Below, piece after piece: positions 46,980 to 53,518 of a stretch of DNA of 64,000 nt. This DNA is from Mycobacterium intracellulare ATCC 13950. GTDB lineage: Bacteria > Actinomycetota > Actinomycetes > Mycobacteriales > Mycobacteriaceae. The position numbers were made by a program, and so were the translations under genes. How positions within the stretch are numbered: position 1 is the first letter of the stretch; each line of letters starts with the position of its first letter. The stretch covers positions 3,534,001 to 3,598,000 of the forward strand of contig NC_016946.1 of NCBI RefSeq assembly GCF_000277125.1. The letters are read 5' to 3'. Below the pieces are notes generated by a model. It was not told the origin of the DNA. It was given only the letters and a program-made list of their open reading frames with translations, and did no database searches.

Positions 46980-47480
46980 GTGGACCTACGAGCGCTCGAG
47001 GAACTTCCGCTGACCTATCGGGAAGTGGGTGCGACGGCGGCCGGTGACCTGCCCGCGGGATACGACCATCAACACGCCGAGCGCCAAATCGGCACGGGCC
47101 GGCAGCGTTTCGAGCAGGCCGCCGACGCCGTGCTGCGCTGGGGCATGCAGCGCGGCTCGGGGCTGCGCGTGCAGGCCAGCTCGGAGATCGCCGTCGTCGA
47201 CGCGGTGGTGGTGGTGCGGATGGGTTTTCTGCCGGCGCCCTGCCGCGTCGTGTACGTCGTCGACGAACCCGACATTCGCGGCTTCGGCTACGGCACCCTG
47301 CCGGGCCACCCGGAATCCGGCGAGGAGCGTTTCGTGGTGCGCTACGACCCGATCACCTCCGCAGTCCACGCGGAGGTGTCGGCATTCTCCCGTCCGGCGA
47401 CCTGGTGGAGCAAGGCCGGCGGCCCGGTGGTGCGGGTAGCGCAGCGGCTCATCGCCAAGCGCTACCTGAGGGCCGTCTGA
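46980..47480 (+). CDS. DUF1990 family protein
   Basis: This 166-residue protein belongs to DUF1990. It begins V-D-L-R-A-L-E-E-L-P-L-T-Y-R-E-V-G-A-T and includes the family motifs YGTLPGHPESGEERF and F-S-R-P-A-T-W-W. Such proteins are common in actinobacteria and have no known function; the fold is thought to be START-like. The GTG start at 46980 leaves 58 bases to the divergent aldo-keto reductase start. It ends 7 bases before the convergent DoxX-like gene. Confidence 0.83.
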   Translation: MDLRALEELPLTYREVGATAAGDLPAGYDHQHAERQIGTGRQRFEQAADAVLRWGMQRGSGLRVQASSEIAVVDAVVVVRMGFLPAPCRVVYVVDEPDIRGFGYGTLPGHPESGEERFVVRYDPITSAVHAEVSAFSRPATWWSKAGGPVVRVAQRLIAKRYLRAV

Positions 47481-47487
47481 CGCGCGG

Positions 47488-47943
47488 CTACCGGGCCGCG
47501 ATGCTGCGCCCGATGCTGCCGCTGTGCACGCCCTGCGCCAGCCGGGCCAGCGCGATGGCGCCCACGAACAACCCGAAGTCGCGCAGCGCGACGTCGTAGA
47601 ACCCGGGCCCGGTGACCAGGTCGATGATGATCCCGGCGAGCCAGGCCGCGACGACCCAGGCGCCCAGCCGTGGGGCCACCGCCACCACCACCCCGGCCAC
47701 GATCTCGATGATCCCGACGAGGTACATGCACTGATCGGCCGTTCCGGGCACCAGGTCGTCGATCCAGCCGGCCAGATACATGCTCCAGTGATGCGGGTGG
47801 GTCAGCAGGTTGAAGAACTTGTCCAACCCGAACACGATCGGCGCGATCGTAAACACGGTGCGAAGCGCGAGATAGGCCGAATAGGCCGGGTCCCGTAGCT
47901 GCTCGGCGAGGGTGGGCGTCGCGCTGACTTGATTGGTGCTCAT
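47488..47943 (-). CDS. DoxX-like four-helix membrane protein
   Basis: This 151-residue membrane protein has four helices and the DoxX-family flavour (G-L-D-K-F-F-N-L-L-T in helix 1, Y-L-V-G-I-I-E-I-V-A-G in helix 2). DoxX proteins are linked to redox and thiol stress in mycobacteria. Its start is divergent from an HTH regulator with conserved cysteines at 48036, and both genes are preceded by copies of the same 11-bp word in inverted orientation, which suggests co-regulation. It may be a redox-linked membrane component; this is inference. Confidence 0.8.
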   Translation of the reverse strand: MSTNQVSATPTLAEQLRDPAYSAYLALRTVFTIAPIVFGLDKFFNLLTHPHHWSMYLAGWIDDLVPGTADQCMYLVGIIEIVAGVVVAVAPRLGAWVVAAWLAGIIIDLVTGPGFYDVALRDFGLFVGAIALARLAQGVHSGSIGRSIAAR

Positions 47944-47952
47944 CGGGTGCCT

Positions 47953-48028
47953 CCATTTCTAACGGATAATAAATCGAACGGTAGAACGTGTAGACTGTAG
48001 CGTCAAGCATTTTGTCTGTTAGAAATGG
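47953..48028. promoter_or_regulatory. Paired inverted sites between DoxX and HTH regulator
   Basis: CCATTTCTAAC at 47953-47963 recurs as its exact reverse complement GTTAGAAATGG at 48018-48028. On the reading strand of each copy the likeness continues over about 18 bases. One copy lies by each start codon of the divergent genes, the expected layout for a regulator that controls both. Confidence 0.6.
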
Positions 48029-48035
48029 CGCGGGA

Positions 48036-48740
48036 ATGGACGACCGGGAGCACCTGCAGCGCGACGCCGCCGGCATCGGGGCGCTCGCCGATCCGGTGCG
48101 CCACCGCCTGTATCAGTTCGTGTGCGACCAGCCCGCGCCCGCGAGCCGCGACCAGGCGGCCGACGCCGTCGGGATCCCCCACCACCAGGCCAAGTTCCAC
48201 CTGGACCGGCTCACCGCCGAGGGCCTGCTGGAAACCGGTTTCGCGCGCGTGACCGGGCGCTCGGGCCCCGGCGCCGGGCGTACCGCCAAGCTGTATCGCC
48301 GGGCGGGCCGCGACATCGCGGTCAGCCTTCCGCAGCGGGAGTACGAGCTGGCGGGCCGCTTGATGGCGACGGCTATCGCCCGGTCGGCGGGCACCGGCGA
48401 ACCGGTCACCAGCGTCCTGAACCGGGTGGCCCGTGACTACGGTCGCGCGATCGGGGCGCGGGCCGGCGCGCGAGCGCCCGCCGACGCCGCGGGCGCGCTT
48501 CGGCGCGCGGTGGAGCTGCTGAGCCGGCACGGCTACGAGCCCCGCTACGGCGACGGCGAGGTCGAGCTCGCCAACTGCCCGTTCCACGCCCTGGCGCAGG
48601 AACAGACGGAGCTGGCCTGCACCATGAACCACGCGCTGATCAGCGGCGTGGCCGATGCGCTGGCGCCACACGGCCCGAACGCCCGGCTCTGCCCGGGGCC
48701 CGACCGGTGCTGCGTCGTGCTGGCGCCCGGCCGCGCGTAG
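48036..48740 (+). CDS. Winged-HTH regulator with C-terminal cysteine cluster
   Basis: This 234-residue regulator has an N-terminal ArsR/DeoR-like winged HTH (about 8-75, D-P-V-R-H-R-L-Y-Q-F-V then H-H-Q-A-K-F-H-L-D-R-L). The C-terminus has cysteines in N-C-P-F-H-A-L, L-A-C-T-M-N-H and L-C-P-G-P-D-R-C-C, a layout like regulators that bind an iron-sulfur cluster or metal. ATG 48036 is chosen over a TTG at 48012. It is divergent from the DoxX-like gene, with inverted sites between. A second regulator of the same type is at 50536. Confidence 0.83.
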   Translation: MDDREHLQRDAAGIGALADPVRHRLYQFVCDQPAPASRDQAADAVGIPHHQAKFHLDRLTAEGLLETGFARVTGRSGPGAGRTAKLYRRAGRDIAVSLPQREYELAGRLMATAIARSAGTGEPVTSVLNRVARDYGRAIGARAGARAPADAAGALRRAVELLSRHGYEPRYGDGEVELANCPFHALAQEQTELACTMNHALISGVADALAPHGPNARLCPGPDRCCVVLAPGRA

Positions 48741-48754
48741 GCCGCGAGCGAGTC

Positions 48755-49708
48755 CTACGCCCGCTCTGGTGTCCCCCAGCCGGACAGCAACCGTGCCGCG
48801 CCCGTGCACATCTCGTCGATGACCTCGCGCACCGACGCGTCGTCGCGGATCATCCCGACGCCCTGACCGGCGTCGACAGGGGCGATTCGGCAGTCCCCGG
48901 CGGCGATCGCTGTGGCCAGCTCCTCGCAGGCGGCCGGGTCCAGCGCCTCTTCGTGACCGGTCCAGTGCTCGACGAACTCGTTGGCCAGCACCCGCGACGG
49001 GAATCGCGCCGGCCAGGGCAGCCCCTTGGCGACGTCGAAGACCCGGGTGACCGCGGTGTCGGTTTCGGTGGCGGCCACCAGGGCCCGGCGGCCGGCGTCG
49101 CCGGTCAGCGCCTCCGGACAGGCCGACAGGCGGGTCCCCACCCACGCCCCGCTGGCGCCGGCGGCCAGCACGGCGGCCAGGCTGCGCGCCGAGGCGACAC
49201 CGCCCGCGGCCAGCACCGGCACCGTGACCGCGTCCAGGACGGCGTCCAGCAACGGCAGCAGCCCCAGCTTGACCTCGCCGTGCCCGCCGCCCTCCGACCC
49301 GCGGGCGACCAGGATGTCGACGCCGGCGTCGACGGCCCTGCGCGCCCCGTCGCTGTCGTAAACCTGTGTGACGGTGGGGATTCCGGTGTCATGCGCCTTG
49401 GCGACCCAGGACCAGTCGGTTCCGAAGCTGACCGACAACAGGGCGGGCCGTGCGGCCAGCGCATCCTCGAGCAGCCCGGCCTCGTTGCGCATCACCCAAT
49501 CGACCAGGCCGATGCCGAACCGGCCGTCGACGCCCCGCAGCTGCTCGGCCAGCAGCTCCCGGGTCGCGACGCTGCCCATGCCGACCATGCCCAGACCACC
49601 GGCCGCCGTGACCGCGGCGGCCAGGCGGCCGCCGGCGACCCCGCCCATCGGCGCGTTGACGATGGGCGCCCGCAGACCGAAACTCGTTGCCCAGGGCGTC
49701 GAGAGCAT
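48755..49708 (-). CDS. Nitronate monooxygenase-like FMN protein
   Basis: This 317-residue TIM-barrel flavoprotein is of the nitronate monooxygenase/2-nitropropane dioxygenase family. It begins P-I-V-N-A-P-M-G-G-V-A-G-G and has V-A-R-G-S-E-G-G-G-H-G, with the FMN phosphate loop in A-A-G-G-V-A-S and the G-A-S-G-A-W-V-G-T-R motif. It starts with ATG 49708, 6 bases after the stop of the upstream cupin gene, so the two are likely one transcript. Its natural substrate may be a toxic nitronate or a related compound. Confidence 0.86.
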   Translation of the reverse strand: MLSTPWATSFGLRAPIVNAPMGGVAGGRLAAAVTAAGGLGMVGMGSVATRELLAEQLRGVDGRFGIGLVDWVMRNEAGLLEDALAARPALLSVSFGTDWSWVAKAHDTGIPTVTQVYDSDGARRAVDAGVDILVARGSEGGGHGEVKLGLLPLLDAVLDAVTVPVLAAGGVASARSLAAVLAAGASGAWVGTRLSACPEALTGDAGRRALVAATETDTAVTRVFDVAKGLPWPARFPSRVLANEFVEHWTGHEEALDPAACEELATAIAAGDCRIAPVDAGQGVGMIRDDASVREVIDEMCTGAARLLSGWGTPERA

Positions 49709-49714
49709 CGGCGG

Positions 49715-50059
49715 CTAGTGCGCCGAGGGGATGGTCTTCAGCACGGTCAGCAGGACCACCGAATCCTCGATCGCGTGCAGGGCATGGCGTTCGGGCGGGA
49801 TCGCAAGGTATTCGCCGGCCTTACCCTCCCAGGCGTCGCCGCCGGTGGTCAGGCGCACGCGGCCGCGCAGCACCTGCAGGGTGGCCTCGCCGGGGCTGTC
49901 GTGTTCGGAGAGGTCGTGGTCGGCCAGCAGGGCCAGCACGGTCTGCCGAAGCTCGTGGCTGTGTCCGCCGTGGATCGTGTGCGCGGCCCGTCCGCTGTGG
50001 GACTGTTTGGCCTCGGCGAGCTTTTCGGACGCGAGGTCGGTCAACGAAACGGAATCCAT
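49715..50059 (-). CDS. Small cupin protein (Rv2619c-like)
   Basis: This is a 114-residue single-domain cupin: G-R-V-R-L-T-T-G-G and G-E-Y-L-A-I-P-P-E-R-H-A-L form the two cupin motifs, and the H-T-I-H-G-G-H-S-H-E-L region near the N-terminus is His-rich. It is probably a metal-binding sensor or small enzyme. It lies upstream of the nitronate monooxygenase-like gene and 54 bases below a small membrane protein gene, as a Rv2619c counterpart. Function unknown. Confidence 0.83.
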   Translation of the reverse strand: MDSVSLTDLASEKLAEAKQSHSGRAAHTIHGGHSHELRQTVLALLADHDLSEHDSPGEATLQVLRGRVRLTTGGDAWEGKAGEYLAIPPERHALHAIEDSVVLLTVLKTIPSAH

Positions 50060-50113
50060 TGTGAGTCCTTCGTAGTTGCAAGGCCTTTCACCGACGGCCT
50101 TGAGGGTTGGCAG

Positions 50114-50539
50114 TTAACCGCTCAGTAGGAGTATCCCCGCCGCGATCAGGCCGGCCACCTTGACCGCCTCGAGGGCGACGTAGCCGTAGTGGGCCCGGGA
50201 GCGCGGCCCGTCCGATCCGGACAGCACCCGGTCGGAACGGCGGGTCAGCGCGGGCCGCACGGCGACCAGCTGCACGGCCAACGCGGCGACGGCGACGCCG
50301 ACCGCCGCGATGACGCCCGCCGGGATGGGGCCCGCGATCACGATCGCCCCGATGACGAGCGCGAAGGCCACCTCGACGGTGTTGAGGGCGCGGAAGACCA
50401 GCCGGCCGATGCCGAGCCCGATCTGCAACGTCACGTTGGGCGCCCGGAACTTCAGCGGGGCTTCCAAAAACGAGATGGCCAGCACCATGCCGAGCCAGAC
50501 GAAGGTGAGCGCGACGGCGATCGCGGTTCCGGTCGTCAT
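50114..50539 (-). CDS. Four-helix membrane protein (Rv2620c-like)
   Basis: This 141-residue protein has four hydrophobic helices (about 5-25, 45-65, 68-95, 118-140). It begins M-T-T-G-T-A-I-A-V-A-L-T-F-V-W-L-G and has a conserved F-L-E-A-P-L-K-F-R-A-P just after helix 1. ATG 50539 overlaps the stop of the upstream HTH regulator (ATGA), so the two are coupled and probably work together, much as the DoxX-like gene lies beside the sister regulator. Function unknown. Confidence 0.82.
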   Translation of the reverse strand: MTTGTAIAVALTFVWLGMVLAISFLEAPLKFRAPNVTLQIGLGIGRLVFRALNTVEVAFALVIGAIVIAGPIPAGVIAAVGVAVAALAVQLVAVRPALTRRSDRVLSGSDGPRSRAHYGYVALEAVKVAGLIAAGILLLSG

Positions 50540-51291
50540 TTGGCCGCCCCCTGCAGCGTCAGGTGAGCCAGACACAGGTCCGGCTCCACGAACGAGTCGA
50601 GCCGGTCCACCGAGACCGGTGCGCCCCAGGTTTCCACCGCTCCCTGCATGAGGCCGAGGTGCACCGGACACACGACGCTCGACCGGTTTTCGGCCAGCTC
50701 CAGGAACGGGCAGTGCCGCAGTCCGACTTGTTGCTCCCCGTCGACCACCCGGCGCTCGGGCGCGAAGCCGAGTTCGTCGAGCACCTCGATCAAACGGGCG
50801 ATGACCTCCTCGGCGTTGGCGGGGGCGTCGGGCCGCGGATGCAGCTCGGCGTCCACCTTCCGCCCCCACGCCCGTCCCGCGGCCAGCGCCTTGGGCCCCG
50901 GGTCGCGCTCGGTGGCGAAGGCCATGGTCAAGATCTCGGCGAGCAGCCGGTAATGCCGCGTCCCGCCGCGATCCATCTGCCGGACCGCCCGGAACATCAG
51001 CGGTGGGCGGCCCGGGCCTTTGCGGTCCAGCTCGACGTGTTCCACCTGCCCGTCGGTGACCAGGCTGTCGAGGTGGAAGCGGACGGTGTTGGGGTGCACG
51101 CCCAGCTCGTCGGCGATCCCGGCGATGCTCATCGGGTCCGGGGAAGCCCGCAACAACCGCATCACCGCGCGGCGCCGACCCGCCGATTCGCCCGCGACCG
51201 AACCCTGAACCTCCGGGAATTTCTCCAACTGCCGGGCCTTCTGGGCTTTCTGCGTCTTCTGGGTTCTCTGGGTCTTCACCGGGTCCCTCAC
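50536..51291 (-). CDS. HTH regulator with C-terminal cysteine cluster (Rv2621c-like)
   Basis: This 251-residue regulator has an unusual N-terminus made of T/A-Q-K units (T-Q-R-T-Q-K-T-Q-K-A-Q-K), then a winged HTH (about 38-100, I-A-G-I-A-D-E-L-G-V-H-P-N-T-V-R-F-H-L) and a C-terminal domain with cysteines in H-C-P-F-L-E-L, V-V-C-P-V-H-L and D-L-C-L-A-H-L. The C-P-F...C-x2-H-x2-L pattern recurs in the regulator at 48036. The GTG start at 51291 is tentative, because the T-Q-K repeats could lie before the real start. It overlaps the membrane protein gene downstream. Confidence 0.84.
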   Translation of the reverse strand: MRDPVKTQRTQKTQKAQKARQLEKFPEVQGSVAGESAGRRRAVMRLLRASPDPMSIAGIADELGVHPNTVRFHLDSLVTDGQVEHVELDRKGPGRPPLMFRAVRQMDRGGTRHYRLLAEILTMAFATERDPGPKALAAGRAWGRKVDAELHPRPDAPANAEEVIARLIEVLDELGFAPERRVVDGEQQVGLRHCPFLELAENRSSVVCPVHLGLMQGAVETWGAPVSVDRLDSFVEPDLCLAHLTLQGAAK

Positions 51292-51303
51292 GCTGCTCGT
51301 CCT

Positions 51304-51660
51304 TCAAGCCCCGTCCGAATGGGCGGCACTGGGCTGACCCGCCACCAGCGGTGTGTCGACGCCGAGCGGGCCGACCTTGGCCGCCCCGCCCGGGGACCCC
51401 AGGGGTTCGTCGCGGCCCGGCAGCGTCTCGGCGAAGAATGCTGCATTGTCGGCCAGGTGCGGCTGGAGATCCTCGAGCAGGTCATCTTCGTAGTAAATCG
51501 CCTCCACCGGACAAACCGGCTCGCACGCGCCGCAGTCGACACACTCGTCTGGATGAATGTAGAGCGCGCGGCCGCCCTCGTAAATGCAATCCACGGGACA
51601 CTCGTCGACGCAGGCGCGATCCATCACGTCGACGCATGGCTTCCCGATCGCGTAAGTCAT
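51304..51660 (-). CDS. fdxA: Seven-iron ferredoxin FdxA
   Basis: This 118-residue ferredoxin has the [3Fe-4S][4Fe-4S] cysteine layout: Cys9, Cys17, Cys21, Cys25, Cys40, Cys43, Cys46 and Cys50. The C-terminal part, L-G-S-P-G-G-A-A-K-V-G with V-D-T-P-L-V-A, matches FdxA rather than FdxC of M. tuberculosis. FdxA carries electrons to cytochrome P450s or other redox enzymes and in M. tuberculosis belongs to the DosR regulon. Here it lies upstream of the HTH regulator with a 22-bp imperfect palindrome before its start. The gene may be one electron source for oxygenases in this region. Confidence 0.93.
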   Translation of the reverse strand: MTYAIGKPCVDVMDRACVDECPVDCIYEGGRALYIHPDECVDCGACEPVCPVEAIYYEDDLLEDLQPHLADNAAFFAETLPGRDEPLGSPGGAAKVGPLGVDTPLVAGQPSAAHSDGA

Positions 51661-51669
51661 GGGCTACAG

Positions 51670-51691
51670 TTTACACAACATGTCTTGTAAA
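51670..51691. promoter_or_regulatory. 22-bp imperfect palindrome upstream of fdxA
   Basis: TTTACA (51670-51675) and TGTAAA (51686-51691) flank a CATG centre (51679-51682), giving a 22-bp palindrome with mismatches only at two symmetric positions per arm. It sits 9 bases from the fdxA start in an AT-rich patch, so it may overlap the fdxA promoter. It does not resemble the DosR box. Confidence 0.5.
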
Positions 51692-51715
51692 AATTGGGTT
51701 CGAGGTCTAAGAACA

Positions 51716-51820
51716 ATGAAGGCCGACGGTAGGCTCATCGACACCCCGCCCCCGGTGCGCCATGGGTACCACGAGCTGGCCCTGGCCTCACCGCAAGGCG
51801 CTGCGCGACAGGAGATCTGA
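51716..51820 (+). CDS. Possible 34-residue leader peptide of the methyltransferase gene
   Basis: An ATG at 51716 opens a 34-codon frame that ends with TGA sharing its A with the ATG of the methyltransferase gene (TGATG at 51818-51822). Third codon positions are mostly G/C, like real genes here. The product starts M-K-A-D-G-R-L-I-D and has no cysteine or membrane segment. No clear ribosome site is seen. It may be a coupled leader peptide or chance; low confidence. Confidence 0.3.
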   Translation: MKADGRLIDTPPPVRHGYHELALASPQGAARQEI

Positions 51821-52659
51821 TGCCAGGACAACGAGCAGGTTCCGAACTTCCGCTGCCGGCGTCGCGCCGTGACGACAGCGCGGTCGCCGGCCATTGGCTG
51901 TTGGCCCGGCTCGGCAAGCGCGTGTTGCGCCCCGGCGGGGTCGAGCTGACCCGCACCCTGCTGTCGCGCGCGGGGCTGGGCGGCGCCGATGTGGTCGAGC
52001 TCGCGCCGGGCCTGGGCCGCACCGCCACCGAGATCGTGGCCCGCGGTCCGCGGTCCTACGTCGGCGCCGAGGGCGACCCGGACGCGGCCAACATGGTCCG
52101 CGGCGTGCTTTCCGATCTCGGTGCGCAGAATGCCGCCGTGCGGGTGGCGGACGCGGCGGAGACCGGGTTGCCGGACGCCAGCAGCGATGTCGTCGTCGGA
52201 GAGGCGATGCTGACCATGCAAGGCGACGCGGCCAAACAGGCCATCGTCGCCGAGGCGGCCCGCGTGCTGCGGCCGGGGGGCCGCTACGCGATCCACGAAC
52301 TCGCCCTCATCCCGGACACGGTGTCGGAGGAGATCAGCACCGAGATCCGGCAGGGACTCGCGCGTTCGATCAAGGTGAACGCGCGGCCGCTGACGATCGC
52401 GGAGTGGTCGAAACTGCTCGCCGAGCACGGATTGGTGGTCGACAACGTCACCACCGCGCCGATGGCCCTGCTACAGCCCCGCCGGCTGGTCTCCGACGAG
52501 GGCCTGTTCGGGGCCCTGCGGTTCGCCAGGAACGTGCTCCTGCACCGCGATGCCCGCAAGCGGGTCCTGGCGATGCGCCGCACGTTCCGCAAGCACCGCA
52601 AGCAACTGGCCGCCGTCGCGATCGTCGCCCACAAGCCGGCGGCATCGGCCACCGGCTGA
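51820..52659 (+). CDS. SAM-dependent methyltransferase (Rv2622-like)
   Basis: This 279-residue class I methyltransferase has motif I as V-V-E-L-A-P-G-L-G-R near 58-67 and the acidic motif II in G-A-E-G-D-P near 83, with V-V-V-G-E-A-M and V-L-R-P-G-G-R-Y further on. The AGGAG ribosome site sits 6 bases before ATG 51820. A basic C-terminal helix (R-K-R-V-L-A-M-R-R-T-F-R-K-H-R-K) is notable and may bind a membrane or nucleic acid. It is divergent from fdxA. Substrate unknown. Confidence 0.85.
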   Translation: MPGQRAGSELPLPASRRDDSAVAGHWLLARLGKRVLRPGGVELTRTLLSRAGLGGADVVELAPGLGRTATEIVARGPRSYVGAEGDPDAANMVRGVLSDLGAQNAAVRVADAAETGLPDASSDVVVGEAMLTMQGDAAKQAIVAEAARVLRPGGRYAIHELALIPDTVSEEISTEIRQGLARSIKVNARPLTIAEWSKLLAEHGLVVDNVTTAPMALLQPRRLVSDEGLFGALRFARNVLLHRDARKRVLAMRRTFRKHRKQLAAVAIVAHKPAASATG

Positions 52660-52829
52660 CCGGCCCCGGAAAGCTTTCGGGACGGCCTGCGCCGTTCGGT
52701 GTTGCGCCGCTTCCGATATCGGGTCCCGAGTTTGGGCCCGTTCCGCAATCTCCGCGTGACGGTTTAGTGACGCCCCCTGACGTAACTTGGCTGCGGCAGT
52801 TGTGGGGAGAACGAAGGAGCTTGCCGAGC

Positions 52830-53063
52830 ATGGGTGCTAGCCCACCGTCGCTGACGGATTCCGACCTCGACGCGTTGGCGTCGGATTTCCTGCAGTCGCA
52901 TTACCTCGGCGCCATCTACGCCGATTGGTCACCCGATCGGCGGCTCGACATGTTCCTGAGGCGGCGCGGCCTCGCCAGGGTGGCCAACGACGGCGACCTG
53001 TCCCACAACGTCTTGCAACGCATCATGTCCCGGGCGGGCCGTGCCTCATTGGCGCGGCATTGA
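52830..53063 (+). CDS. Small hypothetical protein, 77 residues
   Basis: This is a 77-residue protein with an acidic N-terminal half (S-D-L-D-A-L-A-S-D-F) and a basic C-terminal half (L-R-R-R-G-L-A-R, M-S-R-A-G-R-A-S). It is probably a soluble, helical protein. The ATG at 52830 has an AAGGAG site 10 bases upstream. The 170-bp gap before it holds only an imperfect CCCGAAAG/CTTTCGGG hairpin near 52665. I do not recognise the protein. Confidence 0.6.
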   Translation: MGASPPSLTDSDLDALASDFLQSHYLGAIYADWSPDRRLDMFLRRRGLARVANDGDLSHNVLQRIMSRAGRASLARH

Positions 53064-53104
53064 TCGGCCTGCTCTTCTGCTGCAGAACCAGGTAGGCGAC
53101 CGCG

Positions 53105-53248
53105 ATGAACAAAATCCGCGAAAAAGTTCGAGTTTTGACGGCCGAAATGACAACCCACGCATTGGTACGGACGTACTATTGCGCTCTAGAGCTGGACGTG
53201 CCGCCGGGGATGGATGAGTCGTTGAGGCTAGCGGGGAGGGGACGATGA
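53105..53248 (+). CDS. Possible 47-residue small protein
   Basis: An ATG at 53105 opens a 47-codon frame without a stop that ends with TGA overlapping the ATG of the next gene (ATGA at 53245-53248). An internal ATG at 53147 would give 33 residues (M-T-T-H-A-L-V-R-T-Y-Y). Third positions are much less G/C-rich than in the neighbours, so the frame may be chance. No family recognised. Confidence 0.3.
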   Translation: MNKIREKVRVLTAEMTTHALVRTYYCALELDVPPGMDESLRLAGRGR

Positions 53249-53508
53249 ATTCACCGAAATGGATGGTTCATTGGCCGCAGCGCAGGCCGACGGCCACGAT
53301 CTACCAGTTGACCGACCGACTCCACCGCGGGCACGTCGCCCGGGTGCCCGCCCATCAGATCACGGCGACGGTGTCGGCGTGGCTGGCGGACCTGGGAGCC
53401 GACAGCCCGCTGGTCGACGAACTCGAGCGCGCCGTGTGTGGCGGGGACTGGGCGGCGGCGCACGCCCTGAGTGAGTGCTTGTCCATCGAGATCGCGGTGG
53501 CCGACTGA
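53245..53508 (+). CDS. Small hypothetical protein, 87 residues
   Basis: This is an 87-residue soluble protein rich in His, Trp and Arg at its N-terminus (W-M-V-H-W-P-Q-R-R-P) and acidic at its C-terminus (L-S-I-E-I-A-V-A-D). It has two helices around A-T-V-S-A-W-L-A-D-L and W-A-A-A-H-A-L-S-E-C. The ATG at 53245 has a GGGGAGGGG site just before it. It is convergent with pcaB. I do not recognise a function. Confidence 0.65.
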   Translation: MNSPKWMVHWPQRRPTATIYQLTDRLHRGHVARVPAHQITATVSAWLADLGADSPLVDELERAVCGGDWAAAHALSECLSIEIAVAD

Positions 53509-53518
53509 GAATCGCGAC

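Noticed and set aside
51670..51691. DosR box upstream of fdxA
   Set aside because: The palindrome lacks the GGGACT/AGTCCC-type half sites expected for DosR.
52665..52681. Terminator after the methyltransferase gene
   Set aside because: CCCGGAAAG/CTTTCGGG has no room for a loop and has one unpaired base, so a stable hairpin is doubtful.
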